A DNA stretch of 64,000 nucleotides from Pseudoips prasinana (GCA_951640165.1 OX621251.1:23274893-23338892), one strand, 5' to 3'; shown: positions 12,201 through 21,787, counted from the first letter of the stretch. The notes: generated from the letters alone by a model not told the origin. Program-made: numbers and translations.

Positions 12201-12335
12201 CATTTTACCGGGGGGAAATAATGGGCGGGAATACGATCCAAAATATGATAGGACTGGTAGGTAGGTATAAAATATTGGAACAACAAAATTGTTATATTAC
12301 GGCAACATATAATGAAAACTTACTTACCCAGACAT
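291..12335 (-). CDS. Terf2ip: RAP1/TERF2IP-like telomeric Myb protein, partial at 3' end
   Basis: Eight exons join with matching phases: 12335-12328, 12054-11943, 11677-11562, 7624-7548, 7275-5386, 3561-3492, 2723-2622 and 421-291. Every junction is AG/GT and most donors are GTAAGT or GTATGT; the exon 4 donor (GTTATT) is the weakest. They give about 835 codons, and the last exon ends in phase 1, so the C-terminus is beyond base 1. Residues 4-79, from exons 2 and 3, look like the RAP1 Myb domain, with RTWQSLKETFLKRIL matching the third helix of RAP1-type Mybs. Exon 5 is acidic, low-complexity and rich in Ser, Thr, Asn and Lys, with a basic PQDKLSSENKKIK patch. Exon 6 is Arg-rich, exon 7 is a Ser/Asp cluster followed by a basic stretch, and exon 8 is a compact hydrophobic segment. 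RAP1 binds the telomere protein TRF2 in vertebrates. The usual N-terminal BRCT domain is not seen, and the central region is much longer than in vertebrate RAP1. Family assignment rests on the Myb domain only. Confidence 0.68.
804..880 (-). repeat. tRNA-like SINE head
   Basis: The minus strand has CCCGGGTTCGAAACCCGCAC as a B box after GACGCAGCGGTTCAAAAATT. It looks tRNA-derived but is not a functional tRNA gene. The surrounding 605-770 holds another dispersed fragment ending in (ATG)n. Confidence 0.55.
890..1155. repeat. Dispersed repeat copy, 'gtccactgctgg' family
   Basis: Carries GTCCACTGCTGGACCAACGC, CATAATCGCCACGCTTAGCA and ACGGGATGGGGTGATGATA, matching the copy at 3727-3975. Confidence 0.75.
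1291..1497. mobile_element. MITE-like inverted repeat, 72-bp arms
   Basis: Left arm 1291-1362 begins CTATTATAAAGGAAATGTGA; right arm 1427-1497 is its diverged inverse, ending CCTTTATAATAG. The 64-bp centre has no gene. No certain target duplication is visible. Confidence 0.7.
1504..1916. mobile_element. MITE-like element with 31-bp terminal inverted repeats
   Basis: Left end GACTATATAGCTAACACCAT (1504 on) matches the inverse of the right end at 1886-1916 with two mismatches over 31 bp. The interior is AT-rich and non-coding. Confidence 0.65.
2070..2525 (+). pseudogene. LINE reverse transcriptase C-terminal fragment
   Basis: The plus-strand frame reads LDHRRQVASLSVFYRLFHGE, RTKRFASSFIIRTAKLWNNL, then PNDVFPDSYNMGLFKVRVNR. 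This is the post-RT tail of a non-LTR retrotransposon common in Lepidoptera. It lies in the last visible intron of the RAP1-like gene, opposite to it. Confidence 0.75.
3398..3431. repeat. (CA)n microsatellite
   Basis: A run of CA units with a few CG interruptions, in an intron of the RAP1-like gene. Confidence 0.9.
3727..3975. repeat. Dispersed repeat, 'gtccactgctgg' family
   Basis: The copy reads GTCCACTGCTGGGCAAAAGC, then CGCCACGCTTGGCAGACGGG and GGGATGAGATGGGGTGATAA. The same series recurs at 890-1155, 28062-28325 (inverted), 33794-34075, 57000-57090 with 59590-59640, 60380-60475, 61185-61370 (inverted) and 63180-63555. It is a non-coding family, widespread in Lepidoptera, of unclear class. 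Confidence 0.8.
4371..4413. repeat. 19-bp hairpin in an intron of the RAP1-like gene
   Basis: AAATAAGTCCAATAATAAT (4371-4389) and ATTATTATTGGACTTATTT (4395-4413) are exact inverses with a five-base loop. Confidence 0.8.
4740..5005 (-). repeat. Dispersed fragment ending in 'cagcagtgga'
   Basis: GAGACCTATGTCCAGCAGTG at its end links it to the ends of the copies near 28300 and 745. The open frame on the minus strand is not a gene. Confidence 0.5.
5386..7275 (-). CDS. Terf2ip: Large exon 5 of the RAP1-like gene
   Basis: This 1890-base exon carries most of the protein. Its acceptor is TTTCAG before 7275 and its donor is G|GTAAGT at 5386/5385. The composition is low complexity (Asn, Thr, Ser, Lys, Glu), with several loose repeats of a block containing SHSQDVVxLRSxSDSD-like words (roughly 5470-5900), suggesting internal duplication. 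The open frame continues to 5306, but that tail is intron read-through: exon 6 at 3561-3492 joins 5386 in phase. The frame also starts before the first TTG-like codon at 7117, entering from exon 4. Several antisense open frames here are composition shadows. Confidence 0.75.
8253..8487 (-). repeat. tRNA-derived SINE copy inside the hAT element
   Basis: On the minus strand it has an A-box-like TAGTTGGTAGTGCTCC and a B-box-like GGGTTCGAATCCC, then the body with AGTACAAGCTTTGCTTAG. Its closest visible relative is at 26684-26884. Confidence 0.75.
9427..10664 (+). pseudogene. hAT transposase, CGGBP1-like, frameshifted near the 3' end
   Basis: The frame opens with a BED/C2H2-type zinc finger using Cys30, Cys33, His48 and His54. 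A helical segment follows (FDLIKFLILCNIPWSQ) and then SQLRKVYL, the layout seen in CGGBP1, a human protein derived from hAT transposases. A hAT catalytic-core-like region has SLDETTD near residue 141, CTDSVAYM near 215 and a WGTWLEAAF motif near 300. The first frame stops at 10569. A shifted frame continues from about 10545 to the stop at 10664 with coherent family-like sequence (REYSEAIEKN), so a one-base shift around 10540-10560 separates them. The usual hATC dimerisation block is not seen, so the element may be non-autonomous or of the short CGGBP1-like class. The start at 9427 follows a likely acceptor-rich region, and an upstream exon cannot be excluded. Confidence 0.75.
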
Positions 12336-13837
12336 TTTGAACGTATACAATCGAAATTCTCAAAGTTATATATTTAATGACGCTGTAAAGTAATACACGT
12401 ATTTCACAAAATTTATAAGTATTGTTCATAACATTCAGCTTAACAGCGACTACATAATTACAATTAATAAAATCTTATTAGGAATTTGGATGGCAAAATG
12501 CAAATTATATGGTTAGTCTCAAATATAAAATTCAATTCAAGCCCGAATATTTGACATACCAACGCCGACAAAACCTGAACACTGGACTAGAGATGGCGAT
12601 CTAAGATCGATTGTTGATCATATGTTTTATCGATTTATAGCACTAATATTAATTCAATAATATCGATTTGATCTAGTTAATCTAAAAGATCAATGGTGAT
12701 AAGTATTAAAATATATATACGCATAAATCCCAGTATACTGGGCAGTATATATTAAAGATAAAACAATGGGAATTGTAAACTATATAATTTTCCATCAATA
12801 TTACCAATATTTTTTCAGCAAATGTCTTTTTACAAAATGTTAAGATTGTTTTGTTAAAAGAAACCTTAAAATGATAAAATATCGTTATTACAGCTTCCCT
12901 CTGTTTTCCATAATTCGGCTAAAATTTATATTTAAAATATGAACTCGAGTAATCGATCTATAGAAGAAAGATAAATTAGTATTTCTAATTATGTATGGAG
13001 CGTTAAATAATTATCTAATAGTTATTATCTGTTGTTTATCTGTTAGTAATTTCAAACACAAAACAGTAATTAACAATTTGTACACATACTTTCGTAACAC
13101 GGCAGGTTAGGTTTAGCCGGTGCGAATCCGACAAACCCACCCGCAGTTACTTTTTGTGCGTGGCATGCGTGCCTACCTCCTGTCGTACCAAAATGAAAAA
13201 AGACAGTGTTAACATCCCTGTGATGCATCAACGCTCACCTTCTCTGTCTCTCAGAGTTCCCCACCGCCTCTTCCCTCGCAGATACTTCCACAGCATATAA
13301 ATTAACCACAAAACCGTTTCTGCTTAATTCATTTGATAAGTCGTACTTAATACTTGTTTGTATTTGATTCGTCTTGATCTTTTGAACACATTGATGTAGG
13401 TATCCCACGGTACGAAAGCGAGCACGACGCGTTTTAATTTTCGTGAGTAAAGGAATATGTCAAGTCTAGATGGCGAAGCACCAATATCCTATGGGATTTT
13501 GTAATATATTTGCACCATTTAAGATTGAATAAGGCTTTTGCTTGGATTTTTTTACTAAGCCTTCCTTAACAAAGTCTACGTGTCTTATATTTGTAGTCAA
13601 TCCCTTGTTTGCCCTAGTGACCGAGAGACACACAGCTTCACGTATGATTTCTAATACCCTGCCGTGGCGTCGCGTGTCGTGAGTAATGACACCTATCTAT
13701 GAGCACCGTACAACCTACTAGCATGTGCCTAGCCATACCAATTTCCTCGGCACAGGAATTGCAGGGCTTCTCTTGCTTATAATAAAAAAAGGCAATGGAA
13801 GTAAAAAAATCCTTTATACGTGTTATAAAAACACTTG
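12336..13837. other. Intergenic stretch upstream of the RAP1-like gene
   Basis: AT-rich DNA with no gene-like frame. A more GC-balanced piece at about 13100-13330 (GCGAATCCGACAAACCCACC) looks like repeat debris. The promoter of the RAP1-like gene should lie just right of 12335, but I see no clear core elements. Confidence 0.5.
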
Positions 13838-13993
13838 GCTTCAACACAAATGGCTTCTTGCCAAATTTTAAGATTCTACGTCGACTGTATAAACAACCTT
13901 TAGGTGTTGATTCCCTTGTGTGTGAGTTTGAAAATATGCGGCTTAAATTGCTGTACAGGTATTCTAGACTTTCAACGTAATATCTCTTCGTGT

Positions 13994-14187
13994 TGTTAAC
14001 GTTTTGTAACGTTTGCTACCGATTATTATGAATAAAAGGTAAAATTCGTAAGATATTATTGTTTATTCAGTCAATGAAAAATATCAATTGTTTTATTTGA
14101 AAACATACTGACAAGTTACACTTTTGGTGTTGGCAACCGGCCAGCTCTAACCATAGCTTCACACCAATGAGTATACGAACTCTAACA
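13994..14187 (-). repeat. Copia 3' LTR
   Basis: On the minus strand the LTR starts TGTTAGAGTTCG directly after a purine-rich tract (CTTCAAGAGAAGA) and ends CGTTAACA, giving the TG...CA ends expected. It is 194 bp. The last 82 bp recur inverted at 15846-15927 with one or two differences. Confidence 0.8.
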
Positions 14188-14238
14188 TCTTCTCTTGAAG
14201 CTTATGGTGCCCAGAGTACAACAGCACAACATTTTGTG

Positions 14239-15783
14239 TCATGCTTCCAGCCCAATCTGTCGGCATAGTTGTACCAATCTTGGTTTGTACAGTGGCTTTG
14301 CTAACATATCTCCAATTTGGTTTTCAGTTTCAATCTTTGCAGTACTCATATTTCCATCAGCTACAGCTTCTTGAATAAAGAAATGCCGCAACTTGATGTG
14401 CTTAGTTCTATTGTGGAACTCATACGGCGGATTTTGAGCCAATTTGATAGCTGATTCGTTATCCACATATAGAACAGGAATCCTCGTTAATTGTTCTACA
14501 TTTTCAATTAATCGCTTGAGCCATATGATTTCTCTGACTCCTTCACTGGCAGCTACAATTTCTGCTTCAGTGCTTGAAATTGTAACTGATGTCTGCAGTT
14601 GACTTCTCCATGATATCAGTCCTCCATAGACACATACTAGACCTGAAGTTGATCTTCCAGTGTTGGGATCTCCACCATGGTCAGCATCACTGTAACAGAC
14701 CAGTTCTTTCTTAGTGCCTTTCCTATAGGTAAGACAAAACTCTCGCGTACCATTTAAATATCGTAATATTCACTTTACTTTTGCTATATCTGTTTTTGTA
14801 GGAGCTTCTAGGTGTCTGGATGCAACACCAACGGCGTAAGCTATGTCGGGTCTTGTTCCCACCATCAGGTATGCAAGGGCTCCAACGGCCTCTCTGTATG
14901 GAAAGCCATGTGCTCCTTTAGCTTCTTCTCTCAATTCAGAGTCCTTTACTATTGGTGTAGCAACAGCCTTGCAATTTTCCATACCATCTCTCAAGCACCT
15001 TTTTAGTGTAGGCACCTTGATGTATTTTGATATAATCTTTCTCTCTTTGTATCTCAAGTCCTAGAAAATAATAAGATTTCTTGTTACGTTGGGCCTTTAT
15101 TTTAAATCGCTTCTCAAGCTTCTCGAGGAACTCATCAATTAGTACCTGTGAGGTACCAGCAATCATACCATCGTCAACATATAGGGCTAGTAATAGTCTG
15201 CCTTCTCCCCTCTTCATCGAGAAGAAACAAGGATCTTCACCAGGTAGGAACCCTTGTTCTTGAAGAAAGTCTTTAATGCAATTGTTCCGGCATAATGGCG
15301 CTTGCTTTAGCCCATATAAACTTCGTTTCAATCTGCATACTTCGTTAGTCCCATTATTATATCCATCAGGCTGTTTGACATAGATTTCCTCATTTAAGCT
15401 TCCATAAAGGAATGCGGTGGATACGTCAAATTGAGCTAAGACCATATTGTCTCGAGCGGCAATAGTATTGTGATTGTGCTTATTTTTGTTACTGGACTGA
15501 AAGTCTTCTCAAAATCCACGCCTTTCTTTTGAGAATAGCCAACCGCAACAAGTCTGGCTTTGTATTTATCTATAGACCCATTTGAGTTTCACTTAATCTT
15601 GTAAATCCATTTGCTAGATATGGCTTTGCGTCCCTTGGGCAATGGCACTAAGTCCCATGTTTGGTTCTCTTCCAAGGATCTTATTTCTTCATCCATGGCT
15701 TTGCACCATTGATCTTTCTCAATAGACTTCATACCATCGTCAACATATAGGGCTAGTAATAGTCTACCTTCTCCCCTCTTCAT
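14239..15783 (-). pseudogene. Copia pol remnant (reverse transcriptase and RNase H)
   Basis: Reading the minus strand, the order is a duplicated segment with LALYVDDGM (15783 region), a more upstream RT piece (DQWCKAMDEEIRSLEENQTW), the main RT block (VLAQFDVSTAFLYGSL, then LKRSLYGLKQAP, then ALYVDDGMIAG) and the copia RNase H (GTRPDIAYAVG, STEAEIVAASEGV, NRTKHIKLRHFFIQE) ending at 14239. Several frame changes and stops interrupt it: 15445, 15060 and 14770 are frame limits. YVDD is the RT catalytic motif. It cannot encode a complete polyprotein. Confidence 0.85.
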
Positions 15784-15845
15784 CGAGAAGAAACAAGGAT
15801 CTTCACCAGGTAGGAACCCTTGTTCTTGAAGAAAGTCTTTAATGC

Positions 15846-15927
15846 ATTGACTGAATAAACAATAATATCTTACGAATTTTACCTTTTATTCATAATAATC
15901 GGTAGCAAACGTTATAAAACGTTAACA
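15846..15927 (+). repeat. Inverted U5 fragment of the copia LTR
   Basis: TTGACTGAATAAACAATAAT through CGTTAACA matches the U5 half of the LTR at 13994-14187, in the opposite orientation to the rest of the element. It is joined to a pol segment at a CATT microhomology, and its outer end abuts the target duplication. Confidence 0.8.
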
Positions 15928-15939
15928 CGTGTACATAAG

Positions 15940-16350
15940 GAAAGGGGTAGTAAGTTTAAAAATATTAAAAATATTTTTATTATATGATGTAACTAAACAT
16001 TTTCGATATTCACAATTTTTCCATTATCTGTGCTATAAAACGTTGCTTCGCATCAAATTTCATGATTTTGAGTTCACGGAAACTACCCTGTAGGATTAGA
16101 TTCCCTTGCGAGTGTCGAAAATTTACGGCATAAACAGCTGTATCTCTTAATTGCGTTGGCTAAGAAGTTTGATTCTTTCACAGCTCCAAGGGACAGTACA
16201 CCTGAGTATTTCGTATAAATTACAGCTTGATACCTGGCCAGCGTTCCTGACAAAAAGGGTCATGACTGACGGACGGATGGACGGACAACAAAGTGATCCT
16301 ACTAGGTTTCCGTTTTTTTCTGTCAAGGTACGGAACCCTAAAAATAGAAA
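15940..16350. repeat. Dispersed repeat to the right of the copia insertion
   Basis: Contains CTGTAGGATTAGATTCCCTT, TGACGGACGGATGGACGGAC and AGGTACGGAACCCTAAAAA. A diverged similar segment lies left of copia at about 13838-13970 (TAGGTGTTGATTCCCTTGTG), so copia sits between related repeats. Confidence 0.55.
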
Positions 16351-17228
16351 ATATTAAAAATCACCGGAAAATTAGTGTGTGAATGAGACAGAAGACTGTT
16401 AGAAGTTGTTGTGACACAGTATTGAATTAAGAGGTTAGTCTCATAAATTTAATCGTCCGGCAGGTCTTGAACCAGCACCCTCTACAAAATGGAAAGGAAA
16501 GGGGCTGCGTCAAGCTACGAACGATCATATTAGCAGAATAAATTTAGGATTCTCATGCTAACACCCTTTTCAGAAGACGTAGGTGTTTCCCATCGGCTAT
16601 GTTTTCTAGAAACATGTCCGACTGATATGTTTACAGTTGAATGTGAAAGATGTAGAAAATAATATCCGAACGGTTAAGTAAATATTAGTTTTTAACATCA
16701 TTTGCAATGCACAGCGTAAATCTAATCTCATTGCGAATAACGCTATAAATTTAAATGTTATTGTTAGCTCTTGTTTTGAACTTGTATTCCAATATTTTGA
16801 CCTAATTAGTCATGGAGTCATAGATATAGTTTCTATACCTAATTAGTTTTTTAAATAATTTAATAAAATTAATAAATGAATAATTAATTTAAACTATAAA
16901 TATTTCAATGCATTAATCGATTGCAAGTCATTTAATACAAAATCGATTATTATGTTATATCGGTTAAGTGTGAGGGCGTCACTAATTTCGAACTGATGAA
17001 AAAAAAATGAATTTACCATAAATAAAGTTGAGCAAAGACCAAAGAGTATTTGGCAAAGACTAGCGTAATATGGACAGAGTATAGCTTGAAAATTGAAATA
17101 TCGTACATCCTCTTTGCTTGAAAAAAAAAACAGTTTAAACTGTTTAAAGTTAATGGAGGTTGCCGGTTTAAAGTTATGTTTGTTTATTTATTAAGTAACA
17201 TTGCGCGGTATAAATAGTTTTTAATATT

Positions 17229-18342
17229 ATGGAGAATAATAATTATCTTTCTATATCTGATATTTTAGTTACCAATGAAAGAATACCTTGTAAATTTCTA
17301 CATGATTTACCAAAAATGGGTTAGTGATAAAATATTGTCGTGGTTAAACGTTAAGATTATAACGTGGGACATAATATATTTCAAAAATTGTAGAACCATG
17401 AAAGCAATGGAGATTTGTATTTAAATATTGTGTTTTAGGTTTCTTAGATCCTTCAGCCGCAGAAGATGACTTAAAAGCTGGAGCAAATGTGGAGATACCT
17501 TTATGGTTAGCAGACTCTTTGTTCTCAAGACGGCCTCCTCTAGTAACAGTGGAGTTACCCAAGATATACAAAGATTCGTACAGAGAGATTCTGAATGCTG
17601 ATGCTTGTACGGTAGACATGCATAAATTAAGCCAATACTTTTATGAACTTGGTTGTTATATAGCTAAACACGATATCAAAGGAGAGGTAGCTTCTACACT
17701 ACTTAATGTAAGTATCCATTTTTTATATACCTACATACCTATTGTTTTCCTTTTGAATGGTATGTCTAACTCTTAGCACCCAATTGTGTTAGTCACAAAT
17801 CATTCTTCATTTGTTTTTTGTATATATTTTGGACTACCTGCACTACTGTTGGTGCACTGAAAAATTTAATATTTGAATATAGGTACCATAATTTTAAATC
17901 CGATTAGGTAATAAAAGGCAATTCTTTCTAAAACACCAACAGTTTTTTGTAAAAAGAGTTTAGCAGTAACTTAACTTAATAAATCTATTAACTAATATAA
18001 TTCTATAAGTCCAGTCTTGCTCATCTAATAAAAGGATCAAACCCAAATTTTTAACCATTGCCACTCAACATTCATTGTAATGTTTAGAAGCCGCTATTAA
18101 CCTTAATTGCTTTACAGTCTTTCCGGCAACGGTTCAGAATGTTGTTATCAGCCAGTGTAGCAACAGACTCAGTTGGTGCTGTGCAACCTCTGTCAGTGAG
18201 TGAGCGGCTGCAGGCAGCGGAAGCAGCAGCAACTGAGAAAGCACTTGCCACTTGGTTACAGCGAGGGGACAGTGTATTAACCACTGCGAATATGGTAGCT
18301 AATCACAGAAAACGAAAAAGGGCAGAAATGGAAATGTATTGA
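17229..18342 (+). CDS. Gins3: GINS complex subunit 3 (Psf3)
   Basis: Three exons (17229-17319, 17439-17707, 18118-18342) give a complete protein of 194 residues with consensus splice sites and consistent phases. The sequence follows the Psf3 family throughout: NYLSISDILVTNERIPCKF at the N-terminus, VEIPLWLADSL then VTVELPKIYKDSYREIL in exon 2, DMHKLSQYFYELGCYIA next, and SFRQRFRMLL plus a basic C-terminal tail (NHRKRKRAEMEMY) in exon 3. Human Psf3 is 216 residues. GINS (Sld5, Psf1, Psf2, Psf3) joins MCM2-7 and Cdc45 to form the replicative helicase in the nucleus. Antisense frames over exon 2 are shadows. Poly(A)-like AATAAA words occur near 18513. Confidence 0.95.
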
Positions 18343-18807
18343 TAATACAAATGATATTGTTCTTAGCTGGCTGTAGTAATGAATGCACAGGATGTTTCTT
18401 CTCCAAAGTCGTGGTTGGGACTTCACTATCTGTAGTGTAATATGAAAGAAAAAAAGAAGAAAAATTAATTTATTCCAAAAATTGCACAGACAACAAAAAT
18501 ATAAAATAACAAAAAATAAAATAAAAACAAATACACTTGTTGTCTGTCCAAGCCTGAAATGACACCACCTCAGCATAATTTGCTAGAACATTTTATTCTG
18601 GTGGTTTATATGCAAGACCAACAAAGCAGTTAATTGGTTATAGTACTTCATACTGATGATGCCATAAACTTACATTCCCTAGTTTGCATCAAGCTGCCTC
18701 TTGCATCAAGTAATATGGAGTCTATTTTTGCGAGATGCTTTTTATAGAAAAAATAAACAATAATTTTTTTTATGATCTAAATGTGTTTTATATTCCTAAT
18801 TATATTT

Positions 18808-19145
18808 CTTTGCCTCGTTGATCTAGCGGTAGCGTGTTCAACCACGCTACCGCTACCAAGACCAAGAAGCAGAAAATGAAGTCCTGGATTCAAATCCCGG
18901 GTCGGCCAAAAGGTGATTTTGGGATATTTCCATTAAAAGAAATTTCTCATCATCAGCCCGAAGTCTGCAAGTTGGCGGTATTACACTCCCGTGCCTCGGA
19001 GAGCACGTAAAGCCGTCGGTCCTGTACCTGACCTCTTTCCGGTCGTGTCGCTAGTCGTCCCATCGGATCATGAGAGTGATGGAGTAGAAAGTGCCCGTGT
19101 TTGCGCACACACTTGTGCACTATAATATGTCCTGTGTAATTGGCT
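18808..19145 (+). repeat. tRNA-derived SINE, second family
   Basis: TTGATCTAGCGGTAGCGTG as A box and TGGATTCAAATCCCGGGTC as B box, then the body CGTGCCTCGGAGAGCACG and GCACTATAATATGTCC. Fragments of this family lie at 1-130 and 31425-31560. It contains an extra inverted CGCTACCGCTACC stretch after the A box. Confidence 0.72.
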
Positions 19146-19179
19146 AATCTTCATCGAAATACATACATATTTAACCTAC

Positions 19180-19740
19180 CTAGCTTTTTAGGGTTCCGTA
19201 GCCAAATGGCAAGAAACGGAACTCTTATAGATTCGTCATGTCTGCCCGTCCGTTTGTCACAGCCACTTTTTTCCGAAACCATAAGAGCTGTACTGTTGAA
19301 ACTTGGTAAGTAGATGTATTCTGGGAACCGTATTAAGATTTTTACACAAAAATAGAAAAAGAACAATAATGGGGGTTCCCCATATATAGAACTGAAACAC
19401 AATATTTTGTTTCATCGTACCCTTACATGTGGGGTATCCATGGATAGGTCTTCAAAAATGACATTGAGGTTTCTAATATCATTTTTTTCTAAACTGAATA
19501 GTTTGCGTGAGAGACACTTCCAAAGTGGTAAAATGAGTGTCCCACCCCCCTTTAAACTTCTAAAATAAGAGAATGATAAAAATGTATGATGTACATTACC
19601 ATGCAAACTTCCACCGAAAATTAGTTTGAACGAGATCTAGTAAGTAGTTATTTTTTAATAAATCGTAAACCGCAATTTACCTTTCATTTAATCAACTGAA
19701 ACCCTTCATAGGCCAGTCCGACTCGCACTTGGCCTGTTTT
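19180..19740 (-). repeat. Dispersed repeat, 'gagtcggactcgc' family
   Basis: The series from TAGGGTTCCGTAGCCAAATG to CAGTCCGACTCGCACTTGGC is the inverse of 21788-22320: same order of GGAAAAAAGTGGCTGTGAC, the Ca. 540-bp middle and the AAATTGCGGTTTA end. Confidence 0.78.
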
Positions 19741-20612
19741 TTATTCATTTTGAGGTCGAACACTGGCCTTTTTTCCTACCCGTTTCCGTGTAAGTGAAGT
19801 GAATCTTTTTCTTGGGGAAGTCAAAGTCAAAAATTCTTTATTCCGTGAAAATTTTACATTTTTGTGGAATCGTCATATTGTTTTCACCCTACCGTGCAGT
19901 GCATGACGTGGCAGCTACTGAGAAACACTGCCAGAAAACTCAGTAGGAATCCTTTTTTTAAATGAAATATAGATACTTAAGATTAATTACAATCATGTGT
20001 GTTGACTCAGAACAACTCAATCCCAAGCACTTTTATCACTTAAATAATCAGAAATTTTGTAATATGCCCTGCTACACAATTTGGCTTTAATAATTCTTTT
20101 AAACTTATTTGTAGACTATTCTCTAATATATTTGGGAAGTTTGTTATAGAATCTTATACATTGCCCCATAAAAGAGTTACTTATTTTGTGGAGACGCAAT
20201 ATGAGATTATTCTTATATCTAGTATTTACATTATGTGTATCGCTCCTTTTACAGAAGGAATCAATATTTTTATGTACATATAGTAAGCTTTCATATATTA
20301 TACTGAGATGGTACAGTTAGAATTTTAACCTCTTTGAACTTTTCTCTTAGAGACACTCTCGGGTCAAGATTATAGATAGCTTTACAGCTCTTTTTTGCAA
20401 TATAAATATGGTGTTAATGTCAGCCGAGCTACCCCAGAGAAGAATTCCATAGGACATTACACTATGAAAACAACTGAAATAAACCATTCTAGCTGTGTCA
20501 ACATACTCAGCCGTCTAATAGTTTTCACTGCATATGCTGCAGAACTTAATTTGCCGGACAGTTTTTCTATTTGTGGGTTCCATTGTAGCTTTGAGTCAAT
20601 AGTGATACCTAC

Positions 20613-21340
20613 TAGTGATGTGCCGGATATCCGTATCCGTATCCGCGGATATCCGAGGCAGAAGAAAGATTCGTATCCGTGTCCGTATCCGTTACTTTTT
20701 GGCGGATCTTTTACGGATCTATTTACCTTATTAATTTTAAATTTATAGATAAAATTCTTTAAGGCGAAGGGATTCTGACGGTCCACAATTATTTAAAATA
20801 GATCTGGTTTAGTAGCTAACAATTTAAAGCAATTGGCGTTAGTGCGCCTTACTCTTCGGCTTAAATAGGTGATTAGGCAGCAACAAAAATTTATTAAATT
20901 CAATACAGATACTTTTTTATTGAATTATTATATGTTTTCTTTGTAAATTATTTCTTAAGGAAGTTGTACCTTTACCCTTACGAGAATACTTTCCATCACA
21001 AATTTTATACTTTGCACATTCATCATTTATTATCCCAAAATAATTCCAAATTACACTACTAAACTTCTTTGTAGACATTTTTTTAAACTCATGTACCAAT
21101 AGCAAACACAAACGTTACCTATCTATGCTGCCCAGTGTCACATTAAACTAAAACAAAACAAAAGAAAAACCCGCCGCGCAATGCAAGCCAAAACATGTCT
21201 CAACTCAAGATCGCGCACACCGACACCGATTGAGTAAGAAAGTTAAGATCCGTATCCGTATCTGCGGATCTTGACATCAAATATCCGTATTCAGATCCGT
21301 ATTCGCGGATCTACATTTTTGACGATCCGGCACATCACTA
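20613..21340 (-). mobile_element. Non-autonomous hAT element with BED-finger remnant
   Basis: Inverted ends TAGTGATGTGCCGG and CCGGCACATCACTA are flanked by 8-bp direct repeats ATACCTAC (20605-20612 and 21341-21348). The subterminal regions are built of short ATCCGTATCCG-type repeats in opposite orientations, as in many hAT elements. It is 728 bp and split the LINE fragment around it. A minus-strand piece at about 20925-21080 resembles a BED zinc finger. Confidence 0.9.
20925..21080 (-). pseudogene. Degenerate BED zinc finger of a hAT transposase
   Basis: The minus-strand frame reads KFSSVIWNYFGII, then KYKICDGKYSRKGK, then TTSLRNNLQRKH. This is the BED-finger pattern (aromatic-W-aromatic, CxxC, T-x-L-x-x-HL-x-x-KH), but the first Cys is Tyr and the first His is Asn, so zinc binding is lost. 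The rest of the transposase is deleted. Confidence 0.6.
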
Positions 21341-21787
21341 ATACCTACCCAAGAACACAGTTGATTCAACAGGGTCCAACCTAGCTCCATTAAGTTGTAC
21401 ATTGTCGCCTGTTTCACATTCGGTAGTAGTTTGTGTGTTTAATGTTTGACATGTTGCTCAGTTTCCAGGGCAAATTAAGCTACCTACTACTTATGTTACA
21501 CCTCATATAAAAATAATAAAACACTTGCCAACACAATTCATATTAGTGGTGAGCATAATGTAGGTATGCATTCAATTTAAGAATGTGTATGAAATTAAAT
21601 CCAACTAATATTACAAATGCGAAAGTTTGTAAATATGGATGATACCTACTCTTTCACGTCACTAGGAAAAAATTCTGCCATCTGCGAGCTATTCCGGCAT
21701 GCGCGGTATAAACCGTTAGTTACCTACATAACGTAAGTAAGTATAACAGAAATGTTTGACTTAAATACTAATAGTTCTAGAAAAAAC

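Larger units (their letters stand above)
13994..15927 (-). mobile_element. Rearranged Ty1/copia retrotransposon with inverted U5 ends
   Basis: The insertion is bounded by the 5-bp direct repeat CGTGT (13989-13993 and 15928-15932). The left end is a full minus-strand 3' LTR (13994-14187, TGTTAGAG...CGTTAACA). The right end (15846-15927) is about 82 bp of the same LTR's U5 end in the opposite orientation, so both ends of the inserted DNA are U5 ends. Between them lie minus-strand copia reverse transcriptase and RNase H fragments. The 5' LTR, gag, protease and integrase are absent. Confidence 0.8.
19985..21410 (-). pseudogene. LINE reverse transcriptase C-terminal fragment, split by a hAT element
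   Basis: Outside the hAT insertion (20613-21340), the minus strand encodes the thumb and post-RT part of a non-LTR reverse transcriptase: GITIDSKLQWNPQIEKLSG, AYAVKTIRRLSML, then shifted frames with ILQKRAVK and NKLPKYIRE. It ends near 19985, followed by a 3' UTR and a TTTGACTTTGACTT tail near 19810. Frameshifts and stops make it non-functional. The clade is probably jockey-like. Confidence 0.7.

Noticed and set aside
12158..12340. 60-residue plus-strand frame near the RAP1-like start
   Set aside because: No family features; the minus-strand ATG exon and splice phases explain the locus better.
18816..18905. Possible tRNA gene at the SINE head
   Set aside because: Promoter boxes are present but no cloverleaf forms, and the sequence continues into a SINE body.
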